This document shows, one piece after another, positions 62,226 to 64,000 of a DNA stretch of 64,000 nt (the stretch's first letter is position 1; each line of letters starts with the position of its first letter). Made by a program: the position numbers and the translations under genes. Where the stretch lies: NCBI RefSeq assembly GCF_017571495.1, contig NZ_JAGETZ010000023.1:1-64000 (forward strand), read 5' to 3'. The notes beneath the pieces are model-generated. The model was given only the letters and a program-made list of their open reading frames with translations, had not been told where the DNA came from and did no database searches. Source of the stretch: Hymenobacter negativus. Lineage in GTDB: Bacteria; Bacteroidota; Bacteroidia; Cytophagales; Hymenobacteraceae.

Positions 62226-62507
62226 CTATTGCTTCACGGATGCCTTCCGGGGCATGAAGTAGACCCCGTACATACCGGTGAGTAACGGGCTAAACATCAA
62301 GATGCTGCTCCACCACGTCAGGTACTTATACAAAAACAGGCCAAATAGGGCCACGGCAACGGCCACAAGGAAACCTATGAGGCGCCACCCAAACGATTTG
62401 TGGTTGACCAGCAAGGCCAGAAAGCCGACATAGAGCCCGAGCGCAGGAATGCTAAATATCCATAGGCCAAATTCTATCGGTGATGTCTTGTTGAGCAACA
62501 GTGGCAT
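62226..62507 (-). CDS. small integral membrane protein
   Basis: 93 residues with three hydrophobic segments: FGLWIFSIPALGLYVGFLAL, LIGFLVAVAVALFGLFLYKY and WWSSILMFSPLLTGMYGVYF. No family recognised. It lies between two minus-strand cassette repeats (62171 and 62566) and runs in the repeat direction, so it is a single-gene unit far from the main arrays. Confidence 0.7.
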   Translation of the reverse strand: MPLLLNKTSPIEFGLWIFSIPALGLYVGFLALLVNHKSFGWRLIGFLVAVAVALFGLFLYKYLTWWSSILMFSPLLTGMYGVYFMPRKASVKQ

Positions 62508-62565
62508 CAGCAGAAGGAAATAGCCCGAGTGTTAACTATCGGGGATGAAAAGTACACGATACCTC

Positions 62566-62600
62566 GCTGTTCACTATTACGCTCATTAATTTTGAGTTGT
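62566..62600 (-). repeat. cassette repeat, tail half only
   Basis: Minus strand: AAAATTAATGAGCGTAATA, matching the tail of copy 5 (TAATTAATGAGCGTTA). The head half is not convincing. It lies upstream of the small membrane protein gene. Confidence 0.5.
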
Positions 62601-62621
62601 TCTAGCTAATCCGGACACAAT

Positions 62622-63803
62622 TGGGATGTTGTTTGAAGTTGCGTTTCGAAGTGGTTGGGCGATTGCTAGCCGAGCGCAGAATGCTGTCGCTCAGTGTTGT
62701 AGTAGGTGATTTGGTGGCTGATGTCGAGTTTGGCTTCGGTCAGCCAGGAAAGCTCCCGCCGTCGAGCAGTTCGGCCTTGAGGCGCCTCCGAAACGATTCG
62801 GCGTGGGCGTTGTCGTAACAGTTGCCGCGCCGGCTCATGCTTTGCTGGGCACCGTGTTTAGCGACCAGGCCCTTGAAGCGGGGGGCCGTGTACTGGCTGC
62901 CTTGGTCGGAGTAGATGACGAGCCCGGCCGGGGGCCGGCGCCCCAGCCGGGCGCGGCGCAGGGCCTCGCTGACCAGGTCTTCGGGCATCGCGCGCGCACG
63001 TCCCAGCCCACAATTTTGCGCGAGCAACGGTCCAGCCACACGGCCAGATACAGCCAGCCGCCGCTCTGGCGGGGCAAATAGGTGATGTCGCCGACCCATA
63101 CTCAATTCGGGGCATTGGGGGCCGGCGGGTCCAGCAAGCGGTTGGGCACGGCGCGCACGGCCGGGTCGGAATCGGTCGTGCGCGGCACAAACGAGCGCGG
63201 TTGCTGGGCCCGCAAGCCGTGGGCCTTGAGCACGCGGCGCATGCACCAGCGGCCCACGGCGTGACCCTGGGCCTGCAGTTCGGCCCGCAGCCGGCGCGTG
63301 CCGTAACGCTAGCTGTGGTACGCAAACGCTTCGCGCACCGCCACTTGCCAGACCGGCTCGGCAACGAGTTGCTGGCCGGCGCGCCGCCACGCATAGTAGG
63401 CGGCCGGGGCCACGCACAGCAACTGGCAGCGCTGGCGCACGGGCACGTGGGCCTGGCGCTGGGCGATGTGCTGGGAGGCGCTCACCGGGTCGGTTGGCCG
63501 AGCCTGTGCATCAAGCAGGCGCTGACCACGGCTTTTTTTTAAAATATCGAGTTCCTGCTCGGCCCGTTTCAGCCGGGCGCGCAGGGCTCGCACCTCCGGG
63601 TCACGGGCTACTTCTTCGCTGCTCACTTCGGCCACGAGCTGCGCCTGCTGCCAGCGGTAGCGCAGCTTGGAGCCGGTGCCCAACTGCCGGGCCGCGGCCT
63701 GCGTGCTGCGGCTTTCACCGGCCAGGCGTAGCGCCTCGACCTTAAACGCCTCGTCGTATTTGCGTCGTTCGTCGGGCGACGCCCCGTTGGTTTGGGTTGC
63801 CAC
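62622..63803 (-). pseudogene. IS3-family transposase, decayed
   Basis: The OrfA/OrfB frame starts MATQTNGASPDERRKYDEAF and reads KVEALRLAGESRSTQAAARQ, a leucine-zipper-like LRARLKRAEQELDILKK, then OrfB. It has a TAG after FAYHS (63309) and a TGA after NAPN (near 63117). The DDE core is split by a frameshift near 63005: VWVGDITYLPRQSGGW in one frame, VIYSDQGSQYTAPRF and YDNAHAESFRRRLK in another. A further shift near 62760 leads to LTEAKLDISHQITYYNTERQ. All three catalytic acids can be found, but no single product is possible. Confidence 0.85.
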
Positions 63804-64000
63804 GACTGAAGAACTATACGTCCTTCTTCTATCCGTCTTGCCTAGACCACCTCACTCTCCGCAAGTTCAGATTTACGTTCCAGAGTTAACCAGTGCCCGG
63901 CCGGCTGGTCGATTACAGTGGGCTTTGAACAAGCGTTTCGCATAGGGGCTCCAACTGTACCCAACTTGATATTGGAGAACGGCTCGTATTCGTCATTTTA
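63804..64000. other. window end, no gene seen
   Basis: Probably holds the outer end of the IS3 copy followed by flanking DNA. I could not place a terminal inverted repeat with confidence. Confidence 0.3.

Overview
The window looks like part of a large plasmid or chromid from a GC-rich Bacteroidota bacterium, most likely Hymenobacter or a close relative. The grounds are C-terminal type IX secretion (Por) sorting domains on several secreted proteins, a single-polypeptide hybrid two-component regulator with an AraC output domain, DUF5107 and GH2/GH35 carbohydrate genes, and promoter elements of the TAnnTTTG type. An iteron origin with a RepB/Rep_3 initiator (4.2-5.7 kb) and a ParA/small-partner partition locus (6.0-7.7 kb) mark the replicon core. 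No rRNA or tRNA gene was recognised.

Layout. 0-3.9 kb: seven same-orientation copies of a 37-58 nt repeat (head GTTCA-n3-AAACGGT, tail TAACGAGYG) separating seven small genes on both strands, a gene-cassette-like array. 4.0-7.9 kb: replication and partition core. 8-9.5 kb: two small genes and a decayed CBASS-type CD-NTase. 9.5-12.0 kb: a second cassette array with the same repeat in the opposite orientation. 12-23.7 kb: a carbohydrate locus (GH2, GH35 beta-galactosidase, DUF5107/TPR protein, sugar MFS permease, divergent AraC regulator). 24-25.1 kb: IS3 remnant. 25.4-34 kb: secreted polysaccharide-lyase-like and delta-60 T9SS proteins around a secreted Cys-rich protein with a membrane partner. 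34-43.6 kb: a decayed zone of IS5, IS3-like and Tn3 fragments, AbiEii-type nucleotidyltransferase remnants and a broken tyrosine recombinase. 43.7-54.1 kb: regulatory and enzymatic accessory genes (DinB, DGPF protein plus ECF sigma factor with a long C-terminal extension, AraC regulators, M1-like and M23 peptidases, VOC and NTF2-like proteins). 54.5-62 kb: a T9SS/tail-fibre surface-protein cluster divergent from the hybrid sensor kinase. 62.2-63.8 kb: an isolated repeat-flanked cassette and a decayed IS3 element.

The most unusual signal is the repeat family. I count about 19 copies, eight or nine of them weak or partial. The seven copies left of 3.9 kb are on the plus strand, and all clear copies from 4.0 kb onward are on the minus strand. 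Apart from one copy at 4.0 kb they therefore point toward the iteron origin. They bound single genes of integron-cassette type (acetyltransferase, S1-like protein, small membrane proteins, probable immunity-like proteins, a CD-NTase remnant), and one copy truncates a surface-protein gene. Some long copies contain an inverted repeat with AAC/GTT arms resembling an integron attC. No integron integrase lies in the window; the only tyrosine recombinase present is broken. Integron relationship is therefore inference, whereas the repeat-gene alternation is seen directly. Many genes in the accessory zones carry nonsense mutations or frameshifts while the large enzymes are intact.
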